A stretch of DNA of 5,657 bases from Bacteroidales bacterium UBA5219 (GTDB lineage: Bacteria; Bacteroidota; Bacteroidia; Bacteroidales; ML635J-15): assembly GCA_002412425.1 (NCBI GenBank), contig DHVB01000055.1, forward strand, positions 1 through 5,657, in the 5' to 3' direction. The notes below the pieces were generated by a model that saw only the letters and a list, made by a program, of their open reading frames with translations, was not told the origin of the DNA and searched no databases. Both the position numbers and the translations under genes were made by a program. This document shows positions 5,635 to 5,657 of this stretch, piece by piece. Positions within the stretch are counted from its first letter, which is position 1. Each line of letters starts with the position of its first letter.

Positions 5635-5657
5635 ATTAGGGATATTCAGAAATTGTT

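Overview
The window looks like chromosomal DNA of an AT-rich member of the Bacteroidota (Bacteroidetes). Three things point there: a large secreted protein ending in a gliding-motility-associated C-terminal domain (type B sorting signal of the type IX secretion system, found only in this phylum and close relatives); start codons with A-rich leaders and no clear Shine-Dalgarno; and promoter-like sequences of the Bacteroidota type (TTG ... TAnnTTTG). A tryptophanase suggests an amino-acid-fermenting, possibly anaerobic or host/sediment-associated lifestyle, but the species cannot be named from the sequence.

Layout. (1) Nucleotides 1-3046, + strand: the 3' part of a long modular surface/secreted protein (CUB domain, Cys-rich beta domain, several Ig-like modules, SprB-like repeats, type B T9SS sorting domain). 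Its 5' end lies outside the window. (2) 3047-3286: convergent intergenic region with a strong + strand terminator, a short repeat containing GAGCGTAGTCGAA, and a second hairpin with T-runs on both sides that serves the opposite gene. (3) 3287-4666, - strand: a complete tnaA (tryptophanase), apparently transcribed alone, with no permease gene beside it in the window. (4) 4667-5013: divergent intergenic region with candidate promoters in both directions, a small palindrome, and a 26-codon leader ORF on the tnaA side. (5) 5014-5634, + strand: a small unrecognised lipoprotein, whose start is better placed at 5014 than at the upstream TTG at 4900. (6) 5635-5657: nothing recognisable.

The three genes do not form an operon: the first two converge, the last two diverge. 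No functional link between the surface protein, tryptophanase and lipoprotein is evident. The most interesting lead is the tnaA leader. A consensus-like Bacteroidota promoter sits just ahead of a short ORF that ends in a small hairpin, an arrangement that recalls the proteobacterial tnaC leader but lacks the tryptophan codon that defines it. It remains a hypothesis.
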